A stretch of 64,000 nucleotides of DNA, from positions 1-64,000 of the forward strand of contig JANQRQ010000267.1 in assembly GCA_028284485.1 (NCBI GenBank). Reading direction: 5' to 3'. Positions within the stretch are counted from its first letter, which is position 1; each line of letters starts with the position of its first letter. Positions 26,390-35,564 of this stretch are shown here, in pieces. The notes under the pieces were generated by a model, which was given only the letters and a program-made list of their open reading frames with translations, was not told the origin of the DNA and made no database searches. Made by a program: the position numbers and the translations under genes. The DNA is from Planctomycetaceae bacterium. GTDB lineage: Bacteria; Planctomycetota; Planctomycetia; Planctomycetales; Planctomycetaceae.

Positions 26390-26677
26390 TTACTCTTTGT
26401 CGTGTTTGGCGTCTCGATTCGGTCCAAACTCGACATATGGCATTCCAAGCATTCTTTTTACCAGGATTACCTCGCCAGCGTCATTGCCCTCAATTGCATG
26501 ACCAATAAACTGCAGCACATAACCGATGACAAATGCTCCGATCGCCCATTCCCAACGACCTTGGACCAGGAAAACCACCGACACGACAAAGGTCACGGGA
26601 ACTCCCACCAGGTGAAATAGCTGATTGGCCCGGTTCTGGTGCCGCTCGATGTAGTTGGTGGCGAATCGTTTGAGCAT
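26390..26677 (-). CDS. DUF962/Mpo1-like small membrane protein
   Basis: 95 residues with the family pattern HQNRANQLFHLVGVPVTF, then a second hydrophobic hairpin, then LQFIGHAIEGN. The histidines in these blocks are those conserved in DUF962; the yeast member Mpo1 is an iron-dependent dioxygenase of fatty acid alpha-oxidation. Two to three membrane helices are predicted. Function in this organism is unknown. It is 195 bases upstream of the TolC gene on the same strand. Confidence 0.8.
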   Translation of the reverse strand: MLKRFATNYIERHQNRANQLFHLVGVPVTFVVSVVFLVQGRWEWAIGAFVIGYVLQFIGHAIEGNDAGEVILVKRMLGMPYVEFGPNRDAKHDKE

Positions 26678-27072
26678 TCTTCCAATGGTCAGTAGTGAAA
26701 GTCAGTTTAGTATAGGGGCCGGATTGGGGCACGTGATCGGGCACTTGTGTCCATCGATTTTGAGCTGCCAAGCAGACCGCGGTGACAAATTCTCGCACAC
26801 GGTCTGTGCGAAACCGTCTCGAATCACCACGTCACACATTCATCTGGCGAATTAACGGTATTTACACAGCAGGCAATCGACATCCCTGCTGAAATCGTAT
26901 CGCCCTAGCCCGGAAGTAGCAAATCAAGACGAGCCCCGGGCTTCCGCTCATCCCATTGCTTGAAAACGGGAAATCGTTCTGATACCGTCGCGCAACTTGC
27001 TTTGAGGTCGGATCGCGTGATTGACGGCGATGCCCGCCCCATTCGAATCGCCAGAATTGATTTGAGGATCCC
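26678..27072. other. Divergent intergenic region between DUF962 gene and isocitrate dehydrogenase
   Basis: 395 bases with no supported gene. A hairpin TCGCACA (26793-26799) / TGTGCGA (26805-26811) with a five-base loop is present, and a weaker CGGAAG/CTTCCG pair lies near 26921-26945. GAGG seven bases before 27073 is the ribosome-binding site of the next gene. No convincing promoter hexamer pair was found. Confidence 0.5.
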
Positions 27073-28245
27073 ATGTACAAAGTCACATTAATACCGGGAG
27101 ATGGTGTCGGCCCGGAAATCGCTGAAGCCACTCGCAAGTGCATCGATGCGACAGGAGTCAAAATCGACTGGGACGTTCAGGAATGCGGCATCGAGGTAAT
27201 CGAAGCTGAGGGGAAAGTCCCGGAACGGGTGATGGAATCGATCAAAGCCAATCAAGTGGCGCTGAAGGCCCCCATTACCACACCCATCGGAAAAGGATTT
27301 CGTAGCGTCAACGTGTTCTTGCGCCAAGAATTGGAATTGTACGCATGCGTCCGCCCCTGCAAGAGTTACCGGGGCGTCCGCACCTATTTCGAAGATTCGA
27401 ATGTCGACTTAGTTCTCGTGCGTGAGAATACCGAAGACCTTTACGCCGGCGTTGAGTTTCAGGCCGGCACAGATCAGGCCGCTCAAGTCATTTCCTCCAT
27501 CAACGAAGCCGCCACCGGCAAGAAGATCAATACCGCCCCCACAACGACAGGCGTCAGCATTAAGCCGATCTCCGTCGAGGGCACACGCCGGATTACTGAC
27601 TTTGCATTTGACTACGCGATCCAAAACCAACGCCGCTCCGTCACTTCGGTCTGCAAAGCCAACATCATGAAGTTTACCGATGGGCTTTGGTATGAGGTCA
27701 CTCGCGCCGTGGCTTTAGCATACGGTGCAAAGTTCGAGTGGGCCGATCTGGCGGATGGAGTCGAACCCGATTCAGAATTGCACGGAAAGGTCACCTCGAC
27801 GGATGGCAAAATCGAATACTTGGAACGGCTGATCGATAACATGTGCATGCAACTCGTGCAAAAGCCGGAACTATACGATGTTATCGTTACCCAAAACCTC
27901 TATGGAGATATTCTCAGTGATTTGTGCGCCGGTCTCGTCGGGGGATTGGGAGTTGCACCGGGCTCTAATATCGGCACGCGGGCCGCTGTTTTCGAAGCAA
28001 CGCATGGCAGCGCACCGAAATATAAGGGGCAGAATAAAGTCAATCCGACCGCATTAATTCTGTCTGGGAAAATGCTGCTCGATCATTTAGGGGAACATGA
28101 GGCGGCTTCGAATCTCGATCGGGCTGTCGCCGAGGTGATCGCCGAAGGCCAAGACGTGACCTACGACATGAAACCGAATCGCGACGATCCAACAGCGGTC
28201 GGAACACAAGAGATGGCAGAGGCGATCTGCCGCAAAATGCAATAA
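27073..28245 (+). CDS. NAD-dependent isocitrate dehydrogenase (isocitrate/isopropylmalate family)
   Basis: 390 residues. Oxidative decarboxylation of isocitrate in the TCA cycle is the most likely reaction. The N-terminus [13 protein letters not shown] is the family hallmark. Substrate-binding residues are in [20 protein letters not shown]; this and [14 protein letters not shown] resemble NAD-type (IDH3-like) isocitrate dehydrogenases more than LeuB. The metal/cofactor region is [30 protein letters not shown] and [21 protein letters not shown] homoisocitrate or isopropylmalate enzyme cannot be fully excluded. GAGG precedes the ATG. Confidence 0.85.
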   Translation: MYKVTLIPGDGVGPEIAEATRKCIDATGVKIDWDVQECGIEVIEAEGKVPERVMESIKANQVALKAPITTPIGKGFRSVNVFLRQELELYACVRPCKSYRGVRTYFEDSNVDLVLVRENTEDLYAGVEFQAGTDQAAQVISSINEAATGKKINTAPTTTGVSIKPISVEGTRRITDFAFDYAIQNQRRSVTSVCKANIMKFTDGLWYEVTRAVALAYGAKFEWADLADGVEPDSELHGKVTSTDGKIEYLERLIDNMCMQLVQKPELYDVIVTQNLYGDILSDLCAGLVGGLGVAPGSNIGTRAAVFEATHGSAPKYKGQNKVNPTALILSGKMLLDHLGEHEAASNLDRAVAEVIAEGQDVTYDMKPNRDDPTAVGTQEMAEAICRKMQ

Positions 28246-28297
28246 ATCTGCCACGCAACAGACCGATCCGATTTCGGATTCGGGAGCAATTGAAACA

Positions 28298-29353
28298 GTG
28301 GACGAAAAGACATTCGACGACCTCGTTTCGGGGCGCAAGTCGGGCGTCGTTGCTGCCGGAACCCGGCTCTGTTTCTTGGGACTTTCTTGGCTATATCGAA
28401 TCGGTGTCGCTGCCCGCAATACGGCTTTCGACATCGGCCTCAAGCAAATCCTGCGAGCCGATGTGCCCGTAATCAGTGTCGGCAACATCACAACGGGCGG
28501 CACGGGCAAAACGCCGGTTGTCGCTTGGCTCGCGAATTGGATTGCCGATCAAGACATCCGAGTTGGCATTTTGAGTCGTGGCTACAAGGCTGTTGACGGT
28601 TCATTCAACGACGAGAAGATGGTCCTCGATGCCCTTTGCCCAGGGATTCCTCATCTGCAATCGCCAAATCGCGTCGCGGCTGCCAAGCGCGCGGTGCAGG
28701 AACATCAATGCCAGCTATTGATTCTTGACGACGGTTTTCAACATCGTCGGCTATCTCGATCGCTCGATATCGTGTTGATCGATTGCATGAATCCCTTTGG
28801 CTACGAGCGACTGTTGCCTCGAGGAAAACTTCGCGAACCGATTTCATCTGTTCGCCGCGCGGACTTGGTCATACTGACTCGCGCAGACCAGATTTCCCCC
28901 GCAGATCGAGAAAACCTTCAGCAGCGTCTGATTCGCGGCGGCTACCGCGGAGACTGCGTCGCCGTCGCCTTTCAACCACAACGACTCATCAATGTTGCCG
29001 GCGAATCAACGGACCTCGATACGATTCGTCACCGTAAGGCGCTCGCCTTTTGCGGGATTGGCAATCCACATTCGTTCGAAGCGCTGCTGAAGTCCATGAG
29101 TGTAAAATTTACAGAGTTTCGGGTCTTTCCCGACCACCACCACTACGAATCAGCCGATTTCGAGACTCTCGACCAAGAGGTTTCTCGCAGTGATGCAGAG
29201 CTTATTGTTACGACTCAGAAAGATTTAGTGAAAATCAATCAGAAAACGATCGGCTCGCGCCCCCTTTGGGCCGTTCAAATCGGAGCCAAAATCCTCACGC
29301 ACCGCGAAGAACTCGAACGTACACTGCAAAACGTCCTGCCGGCGAGCCTTTGA
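28298..29353 (+). CDS. lpxK: Tetraacyldisaccharide 4'-kinase
   Basis: 351 residues, GTG start at 28298. LpxK phosphorylates the 4' position of the lipid A disaccharide precursor at the inner face of the cytoplasmic membrane. The P-loop GNITTGGTGKTP (about 67-78) is characteristic, followed by GILSRGYK, LLILDDGFQHRRLSRSLDIVLID and the FGYERLLPRGKLREP block. The hydrophobic N-terminal helix (GLSWLYRIGVAAR) is the membrane-association segment. Its presence implies lipid A-containing LPS. It follows the isocitrate dehydrogenase gene by 52 bases. Confidence 0.95.
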   Translation: MDEKTFDDLVSGRKSGVVAAGTRLCFLGLSWLYRIGVAARNTAFDIGLKQILRADVPVISVGNITTGGTGKTPVVAWLANWIADQDIRVGILSRGYKAVDGSFNDEKMVLDALCPGIPHLQSPNRVAAAKRAVQEHQCQLLILDDGFQHRRLSRSLDIVLIDCMNPFGYERLLPRGKLREPISSVRRADLVILTRADQISPADRENLQQRLIRGGYRGDCVAVAFQPQRLINVAGESTDLDTIRHRKALAFCGIGNPHSFEALLKSMSVKFTEFRVFPDHHHYESADFETLDQEVSRSDAELIVTTQKDLVKINQKTIGSRPLWAVQIGAKILTHREELERTLQNVLPASL

Positions 29354-29694
29354 CGCGATCAGTACAGCCGCAGGCCGCATGAACGGCAGTTTTCGCCGGT
29401 TCTGGAACCAGTTACGGTACGATCAAAAAACAGGTCAAGAATATTTGCCTAACGGGCTTGACCCGATTTCCCCGCCGACTATACTGCCCGCCTCTCACTT
29501 CACTCAGCTTCTTCAAGTAACGATCTCACCTTCGAAAGAACGCCGCAGTTCTGTGGCGTGACACAACTTCTCAATTCCAGGTTTTGACAATTGACACACC
29601 GTTGCCATTCAGCCGGTCGCTTTGCGCGCCGACTGCAATGGGGGAGACCTGCGGTACCAGTCAAACCAGACACGCGTTAGAAAGGAAAGGGAGA
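29354..29694. other. Intergenic region with promoter and about 200-base leader
   Basis: 341 bases between lpxK and the small secreted protein gene, both on the plus strand. It contains a good promoter (29458-29485) and a leader with a hairpin ACGCC-G-CAG / CTG-T-GGCGT (29540-29559). Two TTGACA hexamers occur at 29584 and 29591 without matching -10 boxes. No coding sequence is supported. Confidence 0.55.
29458..29485 (+). promoter_or_regulatory. Sigma-70-type promoter
   Basis: TTGACC (29458-29463), 16-base spacer, TATACT (29480-29485). The predicted start near 29492 gives a leader of about 200 bases before the ATG at 29695. This is one of the better promoter matches in the window. Confidence 0.6.
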
Positions 29695-30264
29695 ATGAAG
29701 AGTATGCGGTTCCTGAAAATGGCGGCGATTACCCTTGCCAGTTTGGGTTTGGTCGTACCTCGAGGTACGGTTATGGCTGCCGGACAAGACGCTATTCCCA
29801 CTAAGCAAACAGCTGACGTTAAGCAGACCACGGTCGACGTCGAACTCGGAGCCGACGGCCTACTCGTTGGGCACGTTGTCGACGAAAACGGGGCACCTGT
29901 TGAAGGCGCCATCGTTTCAATTCGACACGGCCGTAACGAAGTTGCGAACACCCAAACAGACAAGAACGGCGTTTTTCATGCCACTAGTCTTCGCGGTGGA
30001 GTTCACCAGATTGTTGCCGGAAATGGCAGTGGACTGTATCGCTTTTGGACGAATGATGCGGCTCCCCCGAAATCACAGGATCAGGCAGTTGTGGTGTCCG
30101 GTAGCGAAGTTGTTCGCGGACAATGCAACTGTGGCGGCCTCGATGTCATTACGCTGACGACATTGGGTGCAAGTATTGCTGCTGCCGTTTTGGCCGGCAT
30201 TACGCTCGACAAAGTCAACGACGTGGAAGACCAAGTCGATCAATTGCAACCGGCAAGCCCGTAA
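29695..30264 (+). CDS. Small secreted carboxypeptidase-regulatory-like domain protein
   Basis: 189 residues from ATG 29695, which follows a purine-rich AAAGGAAAGGGAG. A signal peptide (about 1-26, ending VMA-A) leads into a single beta-sandwich of the carboxypeptidase regulatory-like/CnaB type: VDVELGADGLLVGHVVDENG, PVEGAIVSIRHG, TDKNGVFHATSLRGGVHQIV. A short Cys motif QCNCGG and a hydrophobic stretch (DVITLTTLGASIAAAVLAGI) near the C-terminus suggest membrane anchoring. Proteins like this are abundant in planctomycetes; function unknown. Confidence 0.7.
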   Translation: MKSMRFLKMAAITLASLGLVVPRGTVMAAGQDAIPTKQTADVKQTTVDVELGADGLLVGHVVDENGAPVEGAIVSIRHGRNEVANTQTDKNGVFHATSLRGGVHQIVAGNGSGLYRFWTNDAAPPKSQDQAVVVSGSEVVRGQCNCGGLDVITLTTLGASIAAAVLAGITLDKVNDVEDQVDQLQPASP

Positions 30265-30336
30265 TTGGAATCGGCGCGTCGTACGATTTCGTGCGATAGC
30301 ACCGATCGGGAACCGACTCGACTTATCGTCTCCCAT

Positions 30337-30419
30337 TCGCCCTCTCAGGTCGCTGAGTTTATTCAGCCAGCTTTCCGGTTCGGCAGAAACCGGAAACGGC
30401 GACCTGCGAGGGCGATTTT
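30337..30419 (+). terminator. Large hairpin terminator between convergent genes
   Basis: TCGCCCTCTCAGGTCGC (30337-30353) pairs with GCGACCTGCGAGGGCGA (30399-30415) over 17 positions with one mismatch, followed on the plus strand by TTTT (30416-30419). Inside is a second perfect 9-bp hairpin, TTTCCGGTT (30372-30380) / AACCGGAAA (30388-30396), and a smaller CTGA/TCAG arm, so the fold resembles a three-way junction. Placement between the convergent secreted-protein gene and dcd supports a shared terminator. Confidence 0.65.
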
Positions 30420-30445
30420 GCGCGCAGACGACCGCAGATTCCTGA

Positions 30446-31015
30446 CTACTCGGACAATTCTTGTCCAAATGACAGCCGCATTTGACGATCCTTCGTCTCA
30501 TGCAATTCTTTAAACAACAGGCTCGGCTGGATATCGTCGTTGTCCTGGTATTTGTCACTGCGATATTCCGTGATATCGCCGGACAACGAGTGATAAAAAA
30601 TCTGGCAAATGGGAATGCCTGGATAAATCCGCACCGGTTGAACGGCGAACATTTCCAGTGTCCAGTAGCCACAAAAACCGACGTCGCCGAACCCGGCCGT
30701 CACGTGCACAAAAAGTCCCAGCCGCCCAATGGAAGAACGTCCTTCGAGCATCGGAACCAAATTATGCGTTTCGGTTCGCTCCACTGTTCGACCGAGATAA
30801 AGCTGATGCGGATTGAGAACGAATCCCTCTTCGGGAATCGTATAGCGACGAAATCGATTCGGTCGCCGCATGTCGAGGACGATTTCTTCGTAAACCAGCA
30901 ATTCGTTGTGTAAGCGAAGATTGTAGCTGTTCGGATTAAGCAACTCGTCGTCGAAAGGCGAGATGACGATGTTCTTACCGATTTGGGCTTTGATTTCGTT
31001 GCCAGTGAGAATCAT
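30446..31015 (-). CDS. dcd: dCTP deaminase
   Basis: 189 residues from ATG 31015. Deaminates dCTP to dUTP for thymidylate synthesis; belongs to the trimeric dUTPase-like fold. Family blocks are LLNPNSYNLRL, the substrate-binding EGRSSIGRLGLFVHVTAGFGDVGFCGYWTLEM with the catalytic Glu in TLEM, and PICQIFYHSLSG. The TAGF-x-D-x-GF-x-G wording is closer to the mycobacterial and archaeal type than to E. coli; a bifunctional dCTP deaminase/dUTPase is possible but unproven. Separated from the upstream nth gene by about 250 bases. Confidence 0.92.
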   Translation of the reverse strand: MILTGNEIKAQIGKNIVISPFDDELLNPNSYNLRLHNELLVYEEIVLDMRRPNRFRRYTIPEEGFVLNPHQLYLGRTVERTETHNLVPMLEGRSSIGRLGLFVHVTAGFGDVGFCGYWTLEMFAVQPVRIYPGIPICQIFYHSLSGDITEYRSDKYQDNDDIQPSLLFKELHETKDRQMRLSFGQELSE

Positions 31016-31268
31016 GAATATCCGCCGTTTCACAATCCATTTGCTCAGGCCGACTCTCGACCCATAATCGGTTCGAATGCCGTGTTTGAGGCCTCGAGAG
31101 GAGCATTCCTAAAAAAGCCCGAACCTCGCACGGTCCCGGATCTCGCGTCGAGAATTCCGACCCGATGACTCAGCCCCCATGAGACACTACATCAAGGTAA
31201 AGAGAACGCTGGACCGTTGCAATGTTCGAAGATGGCGAACCGCCAGGATCTTGAGATTCAATGACCTG

Positions 31269-31943
31269 TTACGATTCCAACGGTGGCAGTCCGATTCGAT
31301 CGCAATTGGCCAACAGCGAGCAGTTTGCACAGTCCGGACGCCGTGCAATACAAATTCGCCGCCCGTGATGAATCAGCCGATGCGAGAAATTGATCCATTC
31401 CTTTCGGGGGACGACGATCATTAAGTCGCGCTCAATCTGTTCGGGATTCGTGCTGTCGGTCAGCCCCAACAGGCGGCTGATTCGCTTCACATGCGTATCC
31501 ACAACCACCCCGCTGGCAATCCCATACGCCGTCCCCAGCACGACATTGGCAGTTTTGCGTCCGACACCGGGAAGTCGAACAAAGTCGTCCAAACAATCGG
31601 GCAACTCCCCGTCAAATTCTCGGACAAGAGTCTGCGCCATCTTACGCAGATTAGTCGCCTTCGAGCGAAAGAAGCCCAATGAGTGAATAATCTTCTCCAC
31701 GTCTCGCTGGCGCGCCTTCGCCAAAGACTCTGCATCCGGATATTTCTGGAAAAGCCGTGGCGTGACCATGTTCACACGCTCGTCCGTGCATTGAGCTGAA
31801 AGGATTGTCGAAACCAACAGCTGAAACGGAGTTTGGTGGAACAATGCACATTCGGCGTCGGGATAAGTCTTCGCGAGGGCTCTCACGATTTTTCGGGTCT
31901 GTTTCTTTTTGGCAACATGCTCGTCAGTAGAATCCGACTTCAC
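31269..31943 (-). CDS. nth: Endonuclease III, DNA glycosylase/AP lyase
   Basis: Base-excision repair enzyme removing oxidised pyrimidines. The helix-hairpin-helix is [14 protein letters not shown] with the catalytic lysine in GRKTA, the catalytic aspartate is in [14 protein letters not shown], and the C-terminus has the 4Fe-4S pattern C-x6-C-x2-C-x5-C ([11 protein letters not shown] onward). The start is uncertain: GTG 31943 gives 224 residues, near the family norm; ATG 32072 would add 43 residues with no family similarity and no clear ribosome-binding site. Confidence 0.92.
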   Translation of the reverse strand: MKSDSTDEHVAKKKQTRKIVRALAKTYPDAECALFHQTPFQLLVSTILSAQCTDERVNMVTPRLFQKYPDAESLAKARQRDVEKIIHSLGFFRSKATNLRKMAQTLVREFDGELPDCLDDFVRLPGVGRKTANVVLGTAYGIASGVVVDTHVKRISRLLGLTDSTNPEQIERDLMIVVPRKEWINFSHRLIHHGRRICIARRPDCANCSLLANCDRIGLPPLES

Positions 31944-32170
31944 AGATTCAATCTCGGCTACTTGTAAGGAACTTTTCCGTGTCAAAATGGACAAGGGATC
32001 TCGACGAGCGCTACAATAAAACCCCAACAACACGCATCGATTTCGAACAATCCACGACGTGGACGCATCCATGTCGTGCGTCGAACTTCGTTTCGTGACT
32101 GCATCCTGTCGATTCGGCTCTGCATTGAACAGTCATCACAAGTACCGCCGAACCAGATTTGCGACCGAAG

Positions 32171-32557
32171 ATGATCCAACAATATCCGTCTCATTATCTC
32201 GAAGGCCTGCAGCTTTTCAATGAACGCGAATTCTTCGCATGCCATGATGTCCTGGAAGAGTTGTGGACGGACGTTATTGGAGAAGAAAAAGAATTTTATC
32301 AAGGATTAATCCAGGCGGCAGTGGCTTTATTTCATTTTGAGAATACAAATCTTGGCGGGGCAGCTCGCATGTACCTTTCCGCCAAACGATATCTCAAGAA
32401 ATACCATTCCCCATACATGGGAATTGACCTCAATCAATTTCTCAACGACTTGGATTGTTGTTTTGAAGAACTCCTTCAGGAGAAAGACGGCTATCCGGCT
32501 TCCGTCCGACTAATACCTGAAAGAATCCCGGTCATTGAACTACCGGAAGGAAACTGA
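32171..32557 (+). CDS. DUF309 family protein
   Basis: 128 residues from ATG 32171 (an in-frame TTG lies at 32159). The family signature is present: LFNEREFFACHDVLEELW, followed by FYQGLIQAAVALFHFENTN and the SAKRYLKKY helix. DUF309 proteins are small all-helical proteins with a conserved H-D-x-L-E-x-x-W motif and no established activity. It ends five bases before the LON-domain gene, so the two are probably one transcript. Confidence 0.85.
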   Translation: MIQQYPSHYLEGLQLFNEREFFACHDVLEELWTDVIGEEKEFYQGLIQAAVALFHFENTNLGGAARMYLSAKRYLKKYHSPYMGIDLNQFLNDLDCCFEELLQEKDGYPASVRLIPERIPVIELPEGN

Positions 32558-32562
32558 GCACG

Positions 32563-33267
32563 ATGAATGGGCGTTTCGATGCCGACTCTTCCCTTGCAGC
32601 GGAATCGGTCAATGTTCCGCTTTTTCCACTGCCTAACGTGGTGGGATTCCCGCATACCTTACTGCCGCTACACATCTTCGAAGAGCGCTACCGCCACATG
32701 ACGGCCGATGCGCTAGCTGACCAACGGTCAATCGCCATCGCGCTTTTGCGTCCTGGTTGGCAAAAGACATACGAGTCAAAAACAGCTGCGATACACGACG
32801 TGGTCTGCGTGGGAAGGATCGTATCCGACGTCAAGCTCGACGACGGGACATACAACCTCATATTTCATGGGCATTATCGGGCGGCAGTCGAATCGGAACT
32901 CGAGGATCAGCGTCTCTACCGCACTGGAGTTTTACGCCCCATCGCTGACTATTACCCGACCGAACCGGACATTGATCGGGACCACCGCCGTTGGGAATTG
33001 CTCGCATCGATCCAACAACTTTATTCGGAAATGAACCTGGACTACGGTTTCAACCAGGCCGGCATCAAGAAAATGGAACTCGGCCCGTGCTGCGATGTGT
33101 TAGCCAGCGCCGTTCCGATCAGCCGCACTGTTGGCCAGCAATTGCTCGAAGAGGCGAATGTCGACTTGCGAAGCGATCAGTTATTGACAGCGATTCGGCA
33201 GTTAGTCCGAAATAAAAAACAGCAACATCAGGGTCAGGAGTACCCACCGAATTTCAGCGATAACTGA
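32563..33267 (+). CDS. LON substrate-binding domain protein
   Basis: 234 residues. Opens with [29 protein letters not shown], split here as [10 protein letters not shown] and [11 protein letters not shown], the characteristic N-terminal block of Lon proteases and stand-alone LON-domain proteins. [20 protein letters not shown] follows. There is no ATPase or protease domain, so it is a free-standing LON domain of unknown role. The C-terminal helical part ([15 protein letters not shown]) also resembles the Lon N-terminal domain. Confidence 0.85.
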   Translation: MNGRFDADSSLAAESVNVPLFPLPNVVGFPHTLLPLHIFEERYRHMTADALADQRSIAIALLRPGWQKTYESKTAAIHDVVCVGRIVSDVKLDDGTYNLIFHGHYRAAVESELEDQRLYRTGVLRPIADYYPTEPDIDRDHRRWELLASIQQLYSEMNLDYGFNQAGIKKMELGPCCDVLASAVPISRTVGQQLLEEANVDLRSDQLLTAIRQLVRNKKQQHQGQEYPPNFSDN

Positions 33268-33472
33268 CACGCGGCAACGACGCCGATCGACCGTTTTCAA
33301 TCGGTTCTCGCACGTTCCGTGTCGCCACTCCCACAGCTCCGCCACAAGGCCGGCGGGCTGGTTGACCAAGTGTACCTGCACGCCTAGAATCAAACTCCTT
33401 CGGCACACCACAAGACAACGGGACAATTGTTTCGGCAGCGCACAGCGACTGTCGATGAGAGTGAATCGGCTG

Positions 33473-34045
33473 ATGGAGTCAAACGAAATCGATACCGCGA
33501 CTATTGAGCGGGCAGTCCGCGACATCCTGGTCGCCATCGGAGAGGACCCGAATCGCGGCAGTCTGATTGAAACCCCGGCACGAGTGGCCCGGATGTACGC
33601 CGAACTGTTTAGCGGATTGCATTCCGATCCTGGGCGCCACCTGCAAAAAGCCTTTGAAGAGTCGTACGACGAGTTAGTACTCGTCCGCGATATTACCTTC
33701 AATAGTATGTGCGAGCACCATTTGCTGCCGTTTACGGGCGTTGCACACGTCGGGTATCTGCCGAATGGCACAGTCACAGGCTTAAGCAAACTTGCCCGCG
33801 TCGTCGAAGAAATTTCGCGGCGACCCCAAGTGCAAGAACGTATGACCCAACAAATCGCCGATTTGATGGTATCGCAGCTCAATGCGAAAGGCGTCATCGT
33901 CGTACTGGAAGCGACTCATACTTGTATGACAATTCGTGGGATTCGCAAACCCGGCAGCCTCACGGTCACCAGTGCGGTTCGTGGGCTATTCAAAACCAAT
34001 CAATCGAGCCGCACTGAAGCAATGGCGCTGATTCACGGCAAATGA
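33473..34045 (+). CDS. folE: GTP cyclohydrolase I
   Basis: 190 residues from ATG 33473; ATG 33455 is an in-frame alternative. Converts GTP to 7,8-dihydroneopterin triphosphate, the first step of folate and pterin synthesis. Diagnostic blocks: [18 protein letters not shown], the zinc-binding [42 protein letters not shown] and [16 protein letters not shown] with the second zinc cysteine. The stop overlaps the next gene's ATG (ATGA). Confidence 0.96.
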   Translation: MESNEIDTATIERAVRDILVAIGEDPNRGSLIETPARVARMYAELFSGLHSDPGRHLQKAFEESYDELVLVRDITFNSMCEHHLLPFTGVAHVGYLPNGTVTGLSKLARVVEEISRRPQVQERMTQQIADLMVSQLNAKGVIVVLEATHTCMTIRGIRKPGSLTVTSAVRGLFKTNQSSRTEAMALIHGK

Positions 34046-34821
34046 TTGCTCAGTTTGCATTACGGCTGTTGTGCGGCATTAGCTCGATGTGGGCAGTTAT
34101 GCCCCGCAAGCAAGTCACATCGGGATTCTTTCGGATCCAAATGCTCGTGGCACTCGGACTGAGTGTGCTCGCCGCCCTCACGTCAAATACTCCCCCAATC
34201 GCTGAAGAGACTGTGACAAGCTCCAACAGCATTTCCTCGACCGCGCTCACCTGTGCTTTCATGGGGGTCCTGGCTTTTGTCGGCTCGGTTGTTTGGACGA
34301 TCGACGCGAGAAAACCTGGTAATATCATCGTTCTGCTAATAACGGCCGTCTCGACGGTGACGCTGTTGAGGTACAGTTGGCCGACCAGCGATACCTCTCA
34401 AGATTGGCAACTTTTGCTGTATGCCTGCTCGGAACTATCGTCGGCATGGCTGATCGGAGCGGCCACCACCTCGATGTTGTTAGGGCACTGGTATTTGACC
34501 GCACCGACGATGTCGCTGGCACCGCTCACTCGCCTCACCCACCTGTTTGGGGTGACCTCGGTTTTGCGGCTTCTCGTTTCGGCAGTCGCCCTGATAGTCA
34601 CATGGGATTCGCTGGGGAGTGGCACACATACAAGTTGGCTGATTTTGCGATGGCTCGCCGGAATTGCAGGCCCACTCGCCGCTTACGTGATGACAGTTCG
34701 AATACTGCGATATAAAAATACGCAAGCGGCGACCGGTGTTCTGTTTGTGGGCGTAATTCTCACTTTTATCGGCGAAACAACGGCCTCGTTGCTCTTTCTT
34801 GATCTAGGGCAGCCGCTATGA
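34042..34821 (+). CDS. Polytopic membrane protein of unknown function
   Basis: 259 residues translationally coupled to folE by an ATGA overlap. Seven or eight hydrophobic segments are visible, for example [44 protein letters not shown] and [35 protein letters not shown] motif in the middle has a conserved-looking His. No family is recognised with confidence; the general look is of a respiratory-chain-type anchor protein, but no partner subunit is nearby. Confidence 0.6.
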   Translation: MIAQFALRLLCGISSMWAVMPRKQVTSGFFRIQMLVALGLSVLAALTSNTPPIAEETVTSSNSISSTALTCAFMGVLAFVGSVVWTIDARKPGNIIVLLITAVSTVTLLRYSWPTSDTSQDWQLLLYACSELSSAWLIGAATTSMLLGHWYLTAPTMSLAPLTRLTHLFGVTSVLRLLVSAVALIVTWDSLGSGTHTSWLILRWLAGIAGPLAAYVMTVRILRYKNTQAATGVLFVGVILTFIGETTASLLFLDLGQPL

Positions 34822-34953
34822 TGAATAAAGAGGCATCGTAAGGAGAATGCCGTAGACCGTGGCGAGAACGGTCCGGTTGCCGCCTCGAAGTATCCGAGGG
34901 ATGCGACGAATATCAACAGCGACTTGCTGTTGTCGACTTGCAAATGTGACCTT

Positions 34954-35427
34954 ATGCATATTTCTTTGACTTGCCCGGCTTGCAGCACACCGATTCGGCA
35001 GGATGTTGCCGATGCAACAACTCCAATTGCCTGTCCCCGCTGCGATTGGTCGCGGTCCATCGAACCGGCGACCATCAAAGAGAATCAACCAACTTGCTGC
35101 CTCGTTTGTGGCACAAAAGATCTGTGGCGACAAAAAGATTTTCCACAGCACCTGGGCCTATTGGCGGTTGCGCTGGGCGCTATTCTCAGTACGATCGCAT
35201 GGTGGTATTTGTACCCTGTTTTGGCGATCGGTATTTTAATGTTTTTCGCGTTAGGCGACTTTCTACTATACACGCTGATGGACGATGTCTTGGTTTGTTA
35301 CCGCTGTCGCGCCAAACATCACAAGGCGCGACTCACCGATGATCTGCCTCGATTCGATCTGGAAGTCGCTGAACGGTACAGGCAAGAAGAAATTCGACTC
35401 AAGGCCACATCGAAGCCTCAACCTTAA
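34954..35427 (+). CDS. Zinc-ribbon membrane protein of unknown function
   Basis: 157 residues from ATG 34954. The N-terminus carries three Cys pairs: CPACSTPI, CPRCDWS and CLVCG, and a further pair CYRC occurs after the membrane part, so two zinc ribbons are likely. Between them are two helices (HLGLLAVALGAILSTIAWWYLYP split around residue 70-90, and LAIGILMFFALGDFLLYTL). Such proteins are common in planctomycetes; a role is not known. Confidence 0.65.
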   Translation: MHISLTCPACSTPIRQDVADATTPIACPRCDWSRSIEPATIKENQPTCCLVCGTKDLWRQKDFPQHLGLLAVALGAILSTIAWWYLYPVLAIGILMFFALGDFLLYTLMDDVLVCYRCRAKHHKARLTDDLPRFDLEVAERYRQEEIRLKATSKPQP

Positions 35428-35521
35428 GGCATGCCAAACAGCACGCACACCTTCCCATTTCTATGATGACATTGACTCGCGTCGATTCCCTTTGAATTCA
35501 TGTCGGACGATCGAAACTTTG

Positions 35522-35533
35522 TGACCGCGGTCA
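35522..35533. promoter_or_regulatory. Perfect 12-bp palindrome upstream of the GlcD-GlcF fusion gene
   Basis: TGACCGCGGTCA is exactly self-complementary, flanked by TTTG and AAAA. It lies 31 bases before the GTG at 35565. A dimeric regulator such as a GntR or similar protein could bind here; no regulator gene is adjacent. A GATAAT (35553-35558) follows at a distance suggesting a very short or absent leader. Confidence 0.45.
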
Positions 35534-35564
35534 AAACAATTCTGTTCTAGTTGATAATACGAAT

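Noticed and set aside
29584-29596. Tandem TTGACA hexamers as a promoter
   Set aside because: No acceptable -10 is found 15-19 bases downstream of either.
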